Shown here in pieces: positions 11,925-22,330 of a stretch of DNA of 64,000 bases. Positions within the stretch are counted from its first letter, which is position 1, and every line of letters begins with the position of its first letter. The DNA comes from Protopterus annectens. Its lineage: Eukaryota; Chordata; Ceratodontiformes; Protopteridae. The notes under the pieces were generated by a model. The model did no database searches. It had not been told where the DNA came from and saw only the letters and a list, made by a program, of their open reading frames with translations. The stretch spans positions 860,142,999 through 860,206,998 of the forward strand of contig NC_056731.1 of NCBI RefSeq assembly GCF_019279795.1, read 5' to 3'. The translations under genes were made by a program, and so were the position numbers.

Positions 11925-12930
11925 ATTCTTCCAAGCCTTGCCCAAGTACTTGCACTCTTAGGAGGAAAACTTGACCTACATGTAAAAAACTGGGAGTACA
12001 TCACCCAGGACAGATGGGTATTGAACATTGTATCCCAGGGATACAAGATTCTACTTCCACTCACTGCCAACCCCTAGCAGATGGCCACACCTCCCCCCAA
12101 ACCAGTGAGCAGAGACCCAAAAGCATGTTCTTTCTCTTCCTAGTATCATGGCTGTTCGATCTGTCCCAGCATAGGGGACAAGGTTTTTACTCCAGATTGT
12201 TTCTGGTCCCCAGGAAAGAAAACTCTTGGTGCTCTATCCTGGATCTGACTATTCTCAACACCTTCCTGGTGGTTCCAAGGTTCAAGATGCTTACTCTCCC
12301 AACAGCTGCTTCCTATGCTAGCCAAGGACTCCTGGCTAGCCACCCTAGACGTAAAAGAACCTTATCTGCACATCCCCATAAGAGAATCTTGCAGGAAATA
12401 CCTACGTTTCAGAGCAGGCTCTATGCATTATCAATTCTCTGCACTTCCCTTTGGCTCATCTACTGCGCCCAGGGTATTCAGAAAATGCCTAGCTCTAGCC
12501 ATTGCATATTGCAGGCAGAGAAAAATTCAAATTTACACATACCGCCACGATTGCCTGATTCAGGTGGAAAGTCAGGAATTGCTCCTCCAGCACCTGACAT
12601 TTGTAAAGAGACATCTAACTTCACTGGGGTACACCATCAACGAAAATAAATCAGATCAGGTACCCAGCCAGTAGATTGTATTATTGGGAGCAAGCTTGAA
12701 CACAACTTCCCAGATGGCATTCCTCATTCCCGAAAAACAAATGTTTTTGACAAACTACTTCAATCTACTGGCCACCAAAACCCAGCTATCTGCAAGAAAA
12801 ATACTGTAAGCCCTATGGTTCATGTGCTCTTACATTCTACTAATTCCATACGCAAGACTGCATATGAGGAAACTTCAATTGTACTTAAAAAGTGCCTGGT
12901 GTCAACTTTCTCTGGACCTGGAAACAATGA
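11925..12930 (+). pseudogene. DIRS copy A reverse transcriptase, 5' part
   Basis: Frames match the RT of the sister copies: GGKLDLHVKNWEYITQDRWV near 11960, SRLFLVPRKENSWCSILDLT near 12190, PYLHIPIRESCRKYLRF near 12360, HYQFSALPFGSSTAPRVF near 12430. The catalytic position that should read YLDDW reads TYRHDCL, so the enzyme is dead. The reading frame continues to LETM at 12930, where copy B begins, and resumes at 18999. Joining the two sides keeps the frame open and aligned with the sister copies. Confidence 0.75.
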
Positions 12931-13088
12931 ATGTTAAGTTGTCTATCTCGCCTTCATTCTTGCTGTTTGGGTTCAGAGCCGATCCTCGGCTCCAGCTCGG
13001 CCATCTTCTATAGCTCGAGAGCTATTTACTGGCTTGAGGCTACCCCTTATCCCAGAATGCCCAGCGTCAGCTACCCAGATCTCGTTTG
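12931..13088 (+). repeat. DIRS copy B left inverted terminal repeat
   Basis: It starts ATGTTAAGTTGTC and matches the reverse complement of 18812-18968 over its length with scattered differences. It contains a short palindrome GAGCCGA-TCC-TCGGCTC at 12976-12992, and CCCAGAATGCCCAGCGTCAG, which is also found at the left end of copy D. Confidence 0.9.
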
Positions 13089-13454
13089 CCGCTTCATCTG
13101 CGAGGTTGCTTTCTTACTGGCTCAGGCTTAGTATAATCTTTTTGATATTATATATTGTTTTTTTTCTTGAAAGTTTGTCAGGTATTTGTCCTTTAGTACA
13201 TAGATAATATTCCTTTATCTTCACGTTTCTGTATATTTTAGCTTTGTTGGCCGTTGCTCCATAACTCTCAGGCCTTCTGTTCCCTTGAGCTCGTTTAAAT
13301 TAGAGAGACCCCCCCCCCCCAACCAGGATAGCCATTTAAATTAGAGGCTTTCCCTCTTTTCTTTAACTGAAAAAAAAAAAAAAAAACTCTATTTGTTCTT
13401 GTTTTTATAGTATATATTTTTTTTATTATTTGTTGCGTGGTTGTTGTTACTATA

Positions 13455-15580
13455 ATGTCTAAAGAGACTAAGGTATCTGGCTTCAAAAAGTGTGACTCAT
13501 GCTGTCAGAAAATGTCTCTGACAGATGGACACACTAGTTGTGTTTATTATTTGGGCACTGTTCATCTGCAGGACTCCTGTTCTATATGTCATGCTTTTAA
13601 TCCAAGGGTCCTGCAGGAGCGCAAAAACAAATTAATCCTTCGGGGATTATTGAAGCCTCAGGATTCTCCGGCTAAAAGTACTAAGCCAGCGAAATCCCCT
13701 AAGTCTGTTAAGCTGTCGGCTTCACCTTCAGAGCCGACTCCTTTACTTGACCAACCAAGTATGTCGGTACCGGCTGGCACCGACAAGACAACTCCTCTGT
13801 CGGCTCCATCTACTAGTTCGGAGCCATCTCAGAGCCATAAGAGACTGAGGTCGCCATCCTTGGAGTCCATCCACTCGGCACCACAGTCACCTTTATTACA
13901 GAGTGAACGTAGCCATCATTCTTCCCACTCCTCTCGATCCTCTAGATTATCGGATCATGATGTGGAGAGAGTATTAAGTAGGTTGCTTAAATCACAGGCA
14001 CTGGCAAAAATTCTGTCCAGCCCACCTCAACAGGTATCGGCTCCAACCACCTCTATTTCTATTCCTACTTTGACTCCATTTAGCTCGGAGCTGGAGACCA
14101 TGGATCCGTAGGCAGTAGATCCGTCAGTGCCGATCATTTCTCCTTCGGTTCCGGCGTCAGCTCCGATTACTTCGATTGTACCTTCTATCAAGGGATCTGG
14201 GCACCGAGGCCGTCACCCTCGATGCAAAAAAAGATTCCTGTTTCTTCGGAGCTGGAGCTTTCTCTGCCTAGAGGTCGGGACGCCTTCGAGGTCATGCAGA
14301 GTGTGCTGTCCCCCAAGACAGCTCTACTGCCAGCTCCATCGGCTCCTCCCCCCGTGGTGTCTGTGCCAACCTCTACTCCTTCTTCAGAACCCAAGCATAG
14401 GGAACCTATGCCACAAGACACCCCATTGGGTTATCTCTCTTCTTCCGAAGCCTCCCCTGATCACTCGGAGGAGCCTCCCTGGAAGAAGAAGTGCAAGAGG
14501 AAGCACATAGACTCCCCTGAGTCTATCACTTCAGATACAGACATGGATGAATCGGAAGGGTCCCCAAGGTCTCCCTCTGAAGATGTTTCCTTTTTGGACA
14601 TCCTTGAAATGCTTAGGCAGAGGAGGGACTGGACTTCCCTAGCCTCTACTGAGGACGAGTCTGTATACCTGGATGCATTCGGTTCCCAACCTTCCACCTC
14701 CTGGGTAACTCCTCCTTTCAATCCACTCATGTCTGTAGTGGCTCGAAAGGCTTGGTCATCTCCAGATTCTGTGGAAGCTACTCCATGGAGGAGACCAAAT
14801 AAATTTGTAACAGCCCCCCAGGACAAGCAATTCCTCTCCAAAGGTGTGCCCGTTGATGCCATGTTGGTAGCAGCAGCCACCAAGAAAGAGTTAGCAGAGA
14901 CCTCTTCATCTGTTCATCCTCCGAACAAAGAGTCTCGGACGATGGACAGATATGAAAAGCGAATGTTTGCTTCAGCGACCTTTTCAATGAGGTCCCTGAA
15001 TTATTTATGCCATTTTACACATCTTCAAAGGGATCTCCTGAAAGAGCTTGGAGATACACTTCAAGATCCTACAGCTGAGGGAGCACCAGCCAAAGTAGCT
15101 TCTCAGATTGCGACTCTTAATTTCATAGTTAACTCCTCCATGAGGCTGATTTCCTATGCAGCCGATGGAGCGAACAGAGCCGCAGGGACAGGTGTGGCTC
15201 TCAGGAGACATGCTTGGATGCGGCTGTGTCAGTTTTCAGAACCCTTTCGAGCGTCCTTCACCAATACTCCCTTTGATGGCTCTTTTCTCTTTGGGCCTCA
15301 GGTGAAAGACACGTTGACCAGGTGTGAGCAGGAAGGCAAGACTCTCTCTGGCGTGGGAGTCCATTTTTCCACTCCTTCCAGACCTTATTCCAAGCATCAG
15401 AAGAGCGGGAAGATGTGGTTCTGAAAATCCCAGGGACCCTTGCCTGACACACGTGGTGCTTTTTACCCCGGGGGCAGAGGGGGAAACAACAATAACAGAT
15501 GCCACCCTCGTGGCAGAGGGAGACCGCAAAACCAGGGTGACAGAGAAACTTTCTCTGCCAAACCCTTCCAGCATCCCTGA
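13455..15580 (+). pseudogene. DIRS copy B Gag-like ORF
   Basis: The ATG at 13455 opens MSKETKVSGFKKCDSCCQKM, then CVYYLG...CSICHAF, a Cys/His cluster, then RVLQERKNKLILRGLLK. A long Ser/Ala/Pro/Glu-rich middle repeats SAP and SEP tripeptides encoded as TCGGCTCC or TCGGAGCC. The conserved C-terminal half (MDRYEKRMF, SLNYLCHF, RDLLKELGDTL, NSSMRLISYA, ALRRHAWM, KDTLTRCEQEGKTLS) follows. Stops or shifts occur at 14109 and at 15422 (TGA where copy D has CGA). The natural end seems to be TGA at 15578, after a basic Gly/Arg/Asn-rich tail that would suit nucleic-acid binding. The next ORF overlaps it in another frame. Confidence 0.85.
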
Positions 15581-17116
15581 AGGGTTGCCCGACTGCTCAC
15601 CTCTGGAGGGAGTTGGGGGAAGACTTTCGCTGTACCCAAAAGCCTGGCAAAACATAACAAGAGACAGATGGGTACTATCCATCATACCCAGAGGTTACAA
15701 AATTCCCTTCCATCAATCCCCCATAGAATCGAAAAAGCCCATCCCAGATGTCCCACCCAATCTAAGGGATCAAGCAGTCACAGAAGTTTCAAGACTGCTA
15801 GAGAAAAGAGCCATTGAAGAAGTCCCCGCAGACCAACTAGGATCCGGAACTTACTCAAGATTCTTTTTAGTACCAAAAAAGACAGGGGACTGGAGACCGA
15901 TACTGGATCTCAGCAGATTGAAGAAATCTGTGCAAAAAGAAAAGTTCCGGATGGTGGCACTGCAGTCCATTTTCCCTTTTCTAGGTCAGGACAATTGAAC
16001 ATGCTCCATAGATCTTCAGGATGCGTACTACCATATCAAGATGGACAGACACTCCAGGAGATTTCTTCGCTTCCGGTTAGGGGCTGGTCATTACCGGTTA
16101 AGAGCTCTGCCCTTTGGTCTCACCTCAGCCCCCAGGGTGTTCACCAAATGTATGGCAGTAGTCACGGCTCACCTGAAGCGTCAAGGATTCCAGGTGTTTC
16201 CCTGTTTAGATGACTGGCTTCTGACTGCTACCACCATGCATCAAATCTTAGAGGCACAGGATTATACAATCACATCATGCACTCAACTAGGTATTACAGT
16301 AAATTTCGAAAAATCTGCCTTGTTGCCCTGTCAGTCTATTACATACATAGGAGCAGATTTAAACACAAAAGAAATGTTTGCAAGATTACCACAGGAAAGA
16401 GTTTCCACTATTCGTCAACAAGTGTTAATTCTAATGCAGAGCAAAAGGGTTCAAGTCAGACATGTCCTCCAAGCTCTAGGCTCCATGGCAGCTGCAATTC
16501 GTCTTGTCCCATTAGTGCGTTTCCACATGAGAATCCTTCAGTGGCTTCTTTTCATGCAGTGGTCTTTCCAGGAATTACCCATGTCTCACATGATCCTGAT
16601 TACAGAAACATGCAAAAGGCACCTTACTTGGTGGATGGTCTCCCCACTAGTAATTCAGGGCAGACCTTTCGTACAACCCCCTTCGGTAGCCACAGTGACC
16701 ATGGACGCCTCCCTGATAGGGTGGGGGGGGGGCATTATCTAGGCAGGACAGTCCAAGGCACTTGGCAACCTCACGAGTACTATCTGCATATCAATGTCCT
16801 AGAAATGAGAGTGGTTCTCCTAGCGTTGCAAGCCTTTCAAGACTCTCTTCCTTCCGGGACCATTGCAATCCAAACGGACAACATGTCAGTGGTGTGGTAC
16901 ATCAACAAACAGGGCAGGACCAGGTCTTACCCCTTGTGTCGAGAAGCACTCAGACTGTGGCAATGGGCGATTTCCTCCCAACGTTTTCTGATAGCAATGC
17001 ACATCCCTGGGAAATCCAACGTTATAGCGGACAGGCTCAGCAGTGCTATCCTCATGCCTCACGAGTGGTCTCTGAATCAGGAAGTTGCAGATCTTATCTT
17101 CCGCAAATGGGGATAG
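15560..17116 (+). pseudogene. DIRS copy B reverse transcriptase and RNase H
   Basis: The RT begins with GGRLSLYPKAWQNITRDRWV, then YSRFFLVPKKTGDWRPILDL, CSIDLQDAYYHIKMDRHSRR and FRALPFGL-like RALPFGLTSAPRVF. The catalytic box is CLDD (16203-16214) instead of YLDD. A TGA at 15996 replaces the Trp codon kept in copy D. RNase H follows with VTMDASLIGWGG, then after a shift in a run of 10 G near 16722, the QTDNMSVVWYINKQGRTRSY and HIPGKSNVIADRLS blocks carrying the catalytic Asp and His positions. The frame ends at TAG 17114. Confidence 0.9.
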
Positions 17117-17334
17117 CCTTGCTGCGACCTATTTGCCACTCCTCTCAACAACAAATGCAGCAGCTACTTCTCCTTTCTTCCTCTTCCAGGTCATATACCC
17201 AGAGATGCTCTAGTCCACAATTGGCCTCAGGGACTCCTTTACGCCTTTCCCCCTTTCCCCTAATTCCAAGACTCATACAGAAAGCAAAATCGTTGGGTTG
17301 CAAAATGATCTTCATTGCCCCATACTGGCCTTGA
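17080..17334 (+). pseudogene. DIRS copy B Dam-like methyltransferase segment
   Basis: Between RNase H and recombinase, frames read CCDLFATPLNNKCSSYFS, then RDALVHNWPQGLLYAFPPFP, then KSLGCKMIFIAPYWP. The order DLFA-N-KC--YF ... PPFP ... APYWP resembles the phage Dam N6-adenine methyltransferase family, in which an N-KC--YF block precedes a (D/N)PP(Y/F) catalytic motif; DIRS elements are known to carry such a domain. Here the catalytic box reads FPPF without the expected polar first residue. A one-base deletion gives TAA right after PPFP, and TGA follows APYWP at 17332. Function is inferred only. Confidence 0.65.
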
Positions 17335-17389
17335 CAGATATGGTTCCCGTTCCTACACCTCCACCTTCTGGATCAACCGTGGATCCTGG

Positions 17390-18516
17390 ACCCGGTTTCA
17401 GATCTTCTGATTCACCAGTCAGGCTGGCTGCACCAATCCCTTCAAACTCTGCAGCTCACAGCTTAGTTGCTCCACTTCCAACCTTAGCCAGACTTTCCAA
17501 TATCTCCCCAGCAGTCCGTGATATTATTGTTTCCTCACATAAGTCTACTACAAGGAAAACGTATGCTAGTAAATGGAAATGGTTTTTCTTACTGGGCAGA
17601 ATCTAGAAATTTGGATCCTTTCACAGCCCCAATCCATGAAATTCTTGAATTTCTAACACAGCTGTTTCAGTCTGGTGCGGCTTCCGCTAGCATTAGAGTA
17701 CAACTAGCTGCCATTTCTAATTTTCATATGGGTATGCTTAATTCTAGCATAATGTCTCATAAGCTCTGCAAAGCCTTTATGAAAGGAACATCTCTTCTCA
17801 GACCCCCAGTTAGAGATCCTCCCCCTCCTTGGGATCTCAATTTAGTTTTAGCCTCCTTAATTTTGCCTCCCTTTGAACCGGCAGCATCATGCTCTTTAAA
17901 ATTTCTTTCTTGGAAGACACTTTTTCTGGTTGCTGTCACTTCAGCTAGACGTGTCTCAGAACTTCAAGCACTATGTGTTCATCCTCCTTACCTGGTGTTT
18001 CACAAGGACAGAGTTTCTCTGAGGACCAATCCATCCTTTATTCCTAAAGTCTGCTCAGAGAACAATTTAAATCAATCCATAGATCTCCCAGTTTTCTTTC
18101 CTAATCACAGCAACAAGGCAGAATACAAGCTCCACCAATTGGATGTAAACAGACAATTGCGTTTTTACCTCCATAGAACTAAGGAACTAAGAACGTCAGA
18201 CCAGTTATTTCTTTCTTATGCTGTCAACAAACAAGGCCTTCCAGTTTTCAAAGTGACCTTATCCAGATGGTTATCTGATACTTTTGCCTTTATTTATCAG
18301 TTATGAAATAAAGAGCTACCAGCTAAACCAAAAGGTCATTCTACTAGAGCATTAGCCACCTCTGTAGTGTTTCAGTCTAGGTTGCCCATAGACTCAATCT
18401 GTGCAGCTGCCACTTGGGCAAACCCCCATGCTTTTATCTCTCATTACAAGGTAGATATGGTCTCCCGGAGCATAGCTTCCTTTGGTTCTACTGTTCTGAA
18501 GAGTTTGTTCCAATGA
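17390..18516 (+). pseudogene. DIRS copy B tyrosine recombinase
   Basis: The N-terminal core-binding region starts near SSHKSTTRKTYASKWKW (about 17530) and has a frameshift near 17583. The block VQLAAISNFHMG and SHKLCKAFMKG follows, then WKTLFLVAVTSARRVSELQA with the box I Arg near 17950. FYLHRTKELRTSDQLF leads to a TGA at 18304. After the stop the same frame gives GHSTRALATS (HxxR) and FISHYKVD with the candidate nucleophile Tyr. The enzyme would integrate the circular DNA copy. The stop removes HxxR and Tyr, so it is inactive unless read through. Copy D has a stop at the same codon. Confidence 0.88.
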
Positions 18517-18546
18517 GCCACCCAGGATTTTAGGTGCTAGGGATGC

Positions 18547-18660
18547 TGTCCCAAACAGCAAGAACGAAGGCGAGATAGACAACTTAACATAAAGAAGTTA
18601 TGTACCTACCATAATGTTCCATGTTAGTTGTCTTCATCTCACCTTCCTTCTTGCATCCCT
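18547..18660 (+). repeat. DIRS copy B internal complementary region
   Basis: The first half, CCCAAACAGCAAGAA...GACAACTTAACAT, is the reverse complement of the element's left end. The second half, AAAGAAGTTATGTACC...CCTTCCTTCTTGC, is the reverse complement of its right end. The junction AACAT|AAAG near 18590 therefore predicts the circle junction and fixes the element borders at 12931 and 18998. Confidence 0.9.
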
Positions 18661-18811
18661 CCCTACTTCCCCTTTCCTAGAGGATTGTGAGGAGTCCCCT
18701 TTTGTTTTTCACATGCCAGGTAAATTTATAACTCTTTCCTTGTTTAGGTGTATTGGTCAACCAGTTTTATTTAACTGGTTACTCTACTAATGTCTAGTGT
18801 GCACTATCACA

Positions 18812-18998
18812 AACGAGATCTGGGTAGCTGACGCTGGGCATTCTGGGATAAGGGTTAGCCTCGAGCCAGTAAATAGCTCTCGAGCTATAGAAGATGGCTG
18901 AGTCGGAGCCGAGGATTGGCTCTGAACCCAAACAGCAAGAAGGAAGGTGAGATGAAGACAACTAACATGGAACATTATGGCAGGTACATAACTTCTTT
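18812..18998 (+). repeat. DIRS copy B right inverted terminal repeat with 3' extension
   Basis: Positions 18812-18968 mirror the left repeat. A further 30 bp (GGAACATTATGGCAGGTAC then ATAACTTCTTT) extends the right end and is mirrored only in the internal complementary region. Confidence 0.88.
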
Positions 18999-19860
18999 TT
19001 CATATCATTCCTTGCCAGAGGGCAGAGTTTCTTTGGTGGGCAGAGGCCTGCTACCACAACAAAGGACTCCCTTTCACTCTACCCCCTTCAGCCCAAACCC
19101 TAACAACAGATGCATCAGACTATGCATGGGGGTTTCACATGGCAGGACAAGGTATTCAAGGCAAATGGAGCCCAAAGCAAATGCACCTGCATATCAATCA
19201 AAAAGAAATGTTAGCTGTACAGAATGCTCTGACAGCCTTCAAATGCCTTATTCTTCCAGGGCAACAGTTGATAAAGACAGACAACTCCACAGTTCTGTGG
19301 TAACAAGCACAGGAGGAACCCATTCCTACCCACTCTGCAGGTTAGCCATGGCTCTGGGGGACACAGCCTTGAGCACCCAAGTGCACCTACAAGCTCAATT
19401 CCTGCTAGGCAAACTAAATTCACTGGCTGACAACTGAAGCAGAAATGTAATGGACCCACACGAGTGGAGACTGGAACCCAAATCATACAAGCTGCTGATC
19501 CACAGGTGGGGGCACCAGAGGTGGACCTCTTCACTTCCTCTCAGAACTTTCAATTGAGCAAAATATTGCACCAGAACTCCCCACAGCCAAGCATGGAAAG
19601 TGGATGCTCTGTCCTTTACATGGGAAAACCTCTCAATCTATGCCTTTCCCCCTCTGCCCTCCCCTCGAAGGTTCTACTAAAGATCAAACAGGACAAGCCA
19701 AGGACAATCCTGATTGCACCAGACTGGCCACGCCAGCACTGGTACCCACCTTTGCGCATTCTGACAGTACTGCTACCTTGACACCTGCCTCAGACCCCCC
19801 ACCCTGCTGTCCCAGCAGAAGGACCAGATTTTGCATCCTCAGTTACAAACCCTGAACCTA
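18999..19860 (+). pseudogene. DIRS copy A RNase H and methyltransferase-like remainder
   Basis: The RT-RNase H frame of copy A resumes after copy B: CQRAEFLWWAEACYHNKGLP, TLTTDASDYAWGFHMAGQ, QMHLHINQKEMLAV and KTDNSTVLW, which are RNase H motifs with the first catalytic Asp in TTDAS. NSLADN near 19425 corresponds to NVIADRLS. The methyltransferase-like part reads DLFTSSQN near 19525 and ILIAPDWPRQHWYPPL near 19710. Several stops and shifts interrupt it. Confidence 0.75.
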
Positions 19861-20760
19861 GCAGCCTGGTTCATCCCCTGAACCCTCAGTAAACAGGTGC
19901 TAAATGTCTTCCTGGAAGCAAAAAGGTCTACTCTTCTCTTCAATTAAGATTCATGCCTCTGCCATCTCAGCTCATTATAATACTGAGCCACCCCTCTTCT
20001 CTCATCCTCTGGTCAAACAGTTCTTGAGAGGATCCAGAAATGTAAGACCCCCTCCCCCAGGAGAGCTCCCACTCCAGCCTGGGACCTTAACTTTGTATTG
20101 GAAAAAACTCACGCTTCCACCCTTTGAACCTGCTGCTTCAGCAGAGTTAAAATTCCTCTCCTGGAAAACAGCTTTACTCCTAGTCATCACTTCAACAAGA
20201 AGAGTGTCTGAATTGCAGGCCCTTATGGCCGTGGAACCCTTTATTATCTTCCCTGCAGACAGGGTTCCCTCAGGACTAACCCATCATTTATGCCAAAGGT
20301 GGTATCTAGTGTGGCTTTAAACCTATCCATTCTTGTGCCAACATTTTTCACTAGTCCTCAGAATACAGGGAAAAGGATCCTGTACTCCCTGGATGTGCAC
20401 AGGCAGCTTAGGTTTTATCTGGACAGGACTAAACTGAAAGTCAGACCAGCTGCTAGTCAGTTTGGCTACAGGGGCAGAAAGCAAACCATTTCTACATGGA
20501 TAGCACACTGCATCCATTTCTGCTGCAAACATCTTGGGAATCCTGCCCCACAGGGGCTCAGAACACATTCCACTAGGGCTACGTCAGCCTCTACAGCATT
20601 TCTCAGGGGAGTCCCTGCCACGGACATCCTGGAAGCTGCAACCTGGAGATCTGTACACACCTTCACCAAGCATTACCACTTACCTATCTTTTCTAAATCC
20701 AGAGCTGGATTTGCTAAAGCAGTCTTACAGGGCCTGCTTGCCAGCCCTAATGCTTCTTGA
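19861..20760 (+). pseudogene. DIRS copy A tyrosine recombinase
   Basis: Pieces in two frames cover the catalytic domain: FLSWKTALLLVITSTRRVSE (box I Arg near 20200), LDVHRQLRFYLDRTK near 20390, THSTRATSASTAFLRG (HxxR near 20565) and FTKHYHLPIF with the nucleophile Tyr near 20675, ending at TGA 20758. A frameshift lies near 20290. The N-terminal region is heavily decayed. It is divergent from the B/D/E recombinases but keeps all the catalytic positions I can see, apart from the frame break. Confidence 0.8.
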
Positions 20761-20791
20761 CTGCCTCCACCCATCCTTAGCTTTGGGAATC

Positions 20792-20824
20792 AACCCAAAT
20801 GTGAGGACTGCAACAGTGAAACAC
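20792..20824 (+). repeat. DIRS copy A internal complementary region, first half
   Basis: AACCCAAATGTGAGGACTGC then AACAGTGAAACAC is the reverse complement of the left end 10475-10508 with 2-3 differences. The second half and the right inverted repeat were not found, so the right end is lost. Confidence 0.75.
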
Positions 20825-20924
20825 TCTTTGTTTTAATTTGTTAGTTGGGATATTTTGCAGTCACCCTAATGATAATGGACATCAGTTGGGTATAACAACC
20901 CTGTGTTTCTTATGCTTAGTCAAA

Positions 20925-20989
20925 CACTCTGCTTGTGCTATGCTGACGAGGTCATAATAAGGCTGAAATATTCATATCCATAGCTAGTG
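20925..20989 (+). ncRNA. Candidate type I hammerhead ribozyme
   Basis: All parts of the three-way junction are visible. Stem I is GCTATG (20937-20942) with CATAGC (20979-20984), extended across an internal loop by CACT (20925-20928) with AGTG (20986-20989). The core CTGACGA (20943-20949) fits CUGANGA. Stem II is GGTC (20950-20953) with GGCT (20961-20964), including two G-U pairs, loop ATAATAA. GAAA is at 20965-20968. Stem III is short: ATA (20968-20970) with TAT (20975-20977), loop TTCA. The predicted cleavage follows C20978 in AUC. Weak points are the wobble pairs in stem II and the 3-bp stem III. The host element is unknown; it lies between the end of DIRS A and LINE scraps. Confidence 0.6.
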
Positions 20990-21189
20990 GGGTTTGGCTT
21001 TATTGGCCTGAAATTGTCCATTAAAACAACTTCAAATGTAAAAGTCATGGGCAATCAGAATCGCCATATAGCTGAAACACCTGATGTTCATAGGGGTCAT
21101 TTGCATATATCCATGTGCCTCTGTCACAGGAGGTTTGGGAGGTCACTCATTGGAAGTTCTAGCTTAGGTAGAGTTTTCATTTAGTTATT

Positions 21190-21480
21190 ATGTTTTAATA
21201 ATGCGATTAGGAGTTCTGCGTTGGAAAAAGTGGGTATTGGTTTTGAGTAAGGAATGACTGTGTAGGTGTTCGGAAAAGGAGTGCAATGCCTCCACCTTTT
21301 TTGTGAAGCCTGTCCCTTCTGAGGCAGGAGTGGTTGGTGGGTAGGAATTCAGAGTCCTCGATACATAGTTTTAGCCATGTTTCAGTGATGGCAGTAAAGT
21401 CAGGCTTGTACTGACTGACCCATGCATGCAGTTGTGGAATTTTATTTCTATTGCTTTGGGTGTTGATTGTGGTGAATTGA
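21190..21480 (-). pseudogene. LINE endonuclease N-terminal fragment
   Basis: Minus-strand translation reads NRNKIPQLHAWVSQYKPDF then TAITETWL, the start of an APE-type endonuclease (N of the first box; E in TETW), then EDSEFLP and RRDRLHKKGGGIALLFR. Only about 90 codons remain. The preceding minus-strand sequence 21480-21690 is Pro/Thr/Asn-rich and may be the upstream linker. Confidence 0.6.
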
Positions 21481-21689
21481 ATAGCTTTTGTGGGGTTGGG
21501 GGAGTTGTTTGTATGGGAAGAAGGGCCGGGTTGGGATGTACAGTGCCGGATAGGGTTAGGTTCCGGAAGGTAGGGGGACTGTTTTTCGGAGATTTTTTGT
21601 TTGGCCTGTAAAATGTTCTTGATAGACTCTTGTTAGTTTGGTTAAGGTTGTGTTTATAGACTTGGTTGTAGGAGGGCTGATTTAGGGGG

Positions 21690-22030
21690 TAGAGGAGTAT
21701 TAGTTTTTTTGTAAGATTAAGTCTGTGCTGTAAAATTCATAATTGGCTTTGGAGGTTTTCACTAGTGATCTAATTTGCTTGTTGAGGCCAATGAGGGAGT
21801 TATTAGAATTGGGAATTTGTACCCTTTTACCCTTGGACAACAGTTTCTTCCTTTTGTTATAAAGCCTGTTGATAGAGGATTTCCACCAGATAGGTTTGTC
21901 TTTCCTTGAGGAGTAGGTTTTAGTTCTGTTGTGTATGGCTGAGTCCATGCATTTGTACAGGTGCTTGTATACTGCATTGGCGTACTGTTCAGCATAGTTG
22001 TTTGCATCCTCTGAGGGTGCATTGGTGTAA
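21690..22030 (-). pseudogene. LINE inter-domain fragment (between endonuclease and RT)
   Basis: Minus-strand frame reads MDSAIHNRTKTYSSRKDKPI, WWKSSINRLYNKRKKLL and LIGLNKQIRSLVKTSKANYE, closely matching the CR1 ORF2 segment at 49350-49570 (MDRAIPIRSKTLSSQKRKPI, WWSPAINKLYNRRKKLL). It precedes the endonuclease fragment in minus-strand order, the reverse of the normal arrangement, so these are two copies or a rearrangement. Confidence 0.65.
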
Positions 22031-22109
22031 AGCTACTGATACCCTTAGGATGTTGCAGTCAGCTTTTGAGAGCAAAGAATTAAGGCTCTGAGCTGTTAAT
22101 GACCATCTT

Positions 22110-22330
22110 CCTGTAGTCATGGGTACAGTATTTGATTCCTTTCACAACTCTCTGCTGCTGTGTGACTCTGAGTAAGTCACTTAACCAAACAAGGCTCCCA
22201 AATTTACCGTGAAAAGGGGCTTGGTGTACAGCAGGCTTAAAAATACACTCAGGAGGCAGTCACTGGAAACAAGCTCCAACTTTTAGTGGTATACAGTAGG
22301 CTTATCTGGGTAATAAATAGATTTTAAAAA
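22110..22330 (+). mobile_element. CORE-SINE / MIR-like element
   Basis: The core reads GCTGTGTGACTCTGAGTAAG then TCACTTAACC at 22155-22185, nearly the MIR core. Upstream GGTACAGTATTTGATTCC lies where the tRNA-related part ends, and the 3' side ends with GGTAATAAATAG, an L2-type tail. Old and diverged. Confidence 0.6.

Larger units (their letters stand above)
12931..18998 (+). mobile_element. DIRS-type retrotransposon copy B, structurally complete, nested in copy A
   Basis: Both inverted terminal repeats are present (12931-13088 and 18812-18998), with an internal complementary region at about 18547-18660. Removing it leaves copy A with no extra or missing bases and an open, alignable RT frame, and no target duplication is seen. 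Domain order is Gag, RT, RNase H, Dam-like methyltransferase, tyrosine recombinase. Several stops and shifts, plus CLDD in place of YLDD, make it non-autonomous. Confidence 0.9.
10475..20836 (+). mobile_element. DIRS-type retrotransposon copy A (old, hosts copy B)
   Basis: The left end 10475-10508 (GTGTTTCACTGTTGCAG...) is the inverse of 20792-20824, which lies just after the recombinase, as expected for the first half of a DIRS internal complementary region. The order is Gag-like, RT, RNase H, methyltransferase-like and tyrosine recombinase, all plus strand. Copy B occupies 12931-18998 inside its RT-RNase H junction. The right inverted repeat is missing after about 20836. It is a different subfamily from B/D/E, judged by its divergent Gag and termini, and older, judged by its number of lesions. 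Confidence 0.8.
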
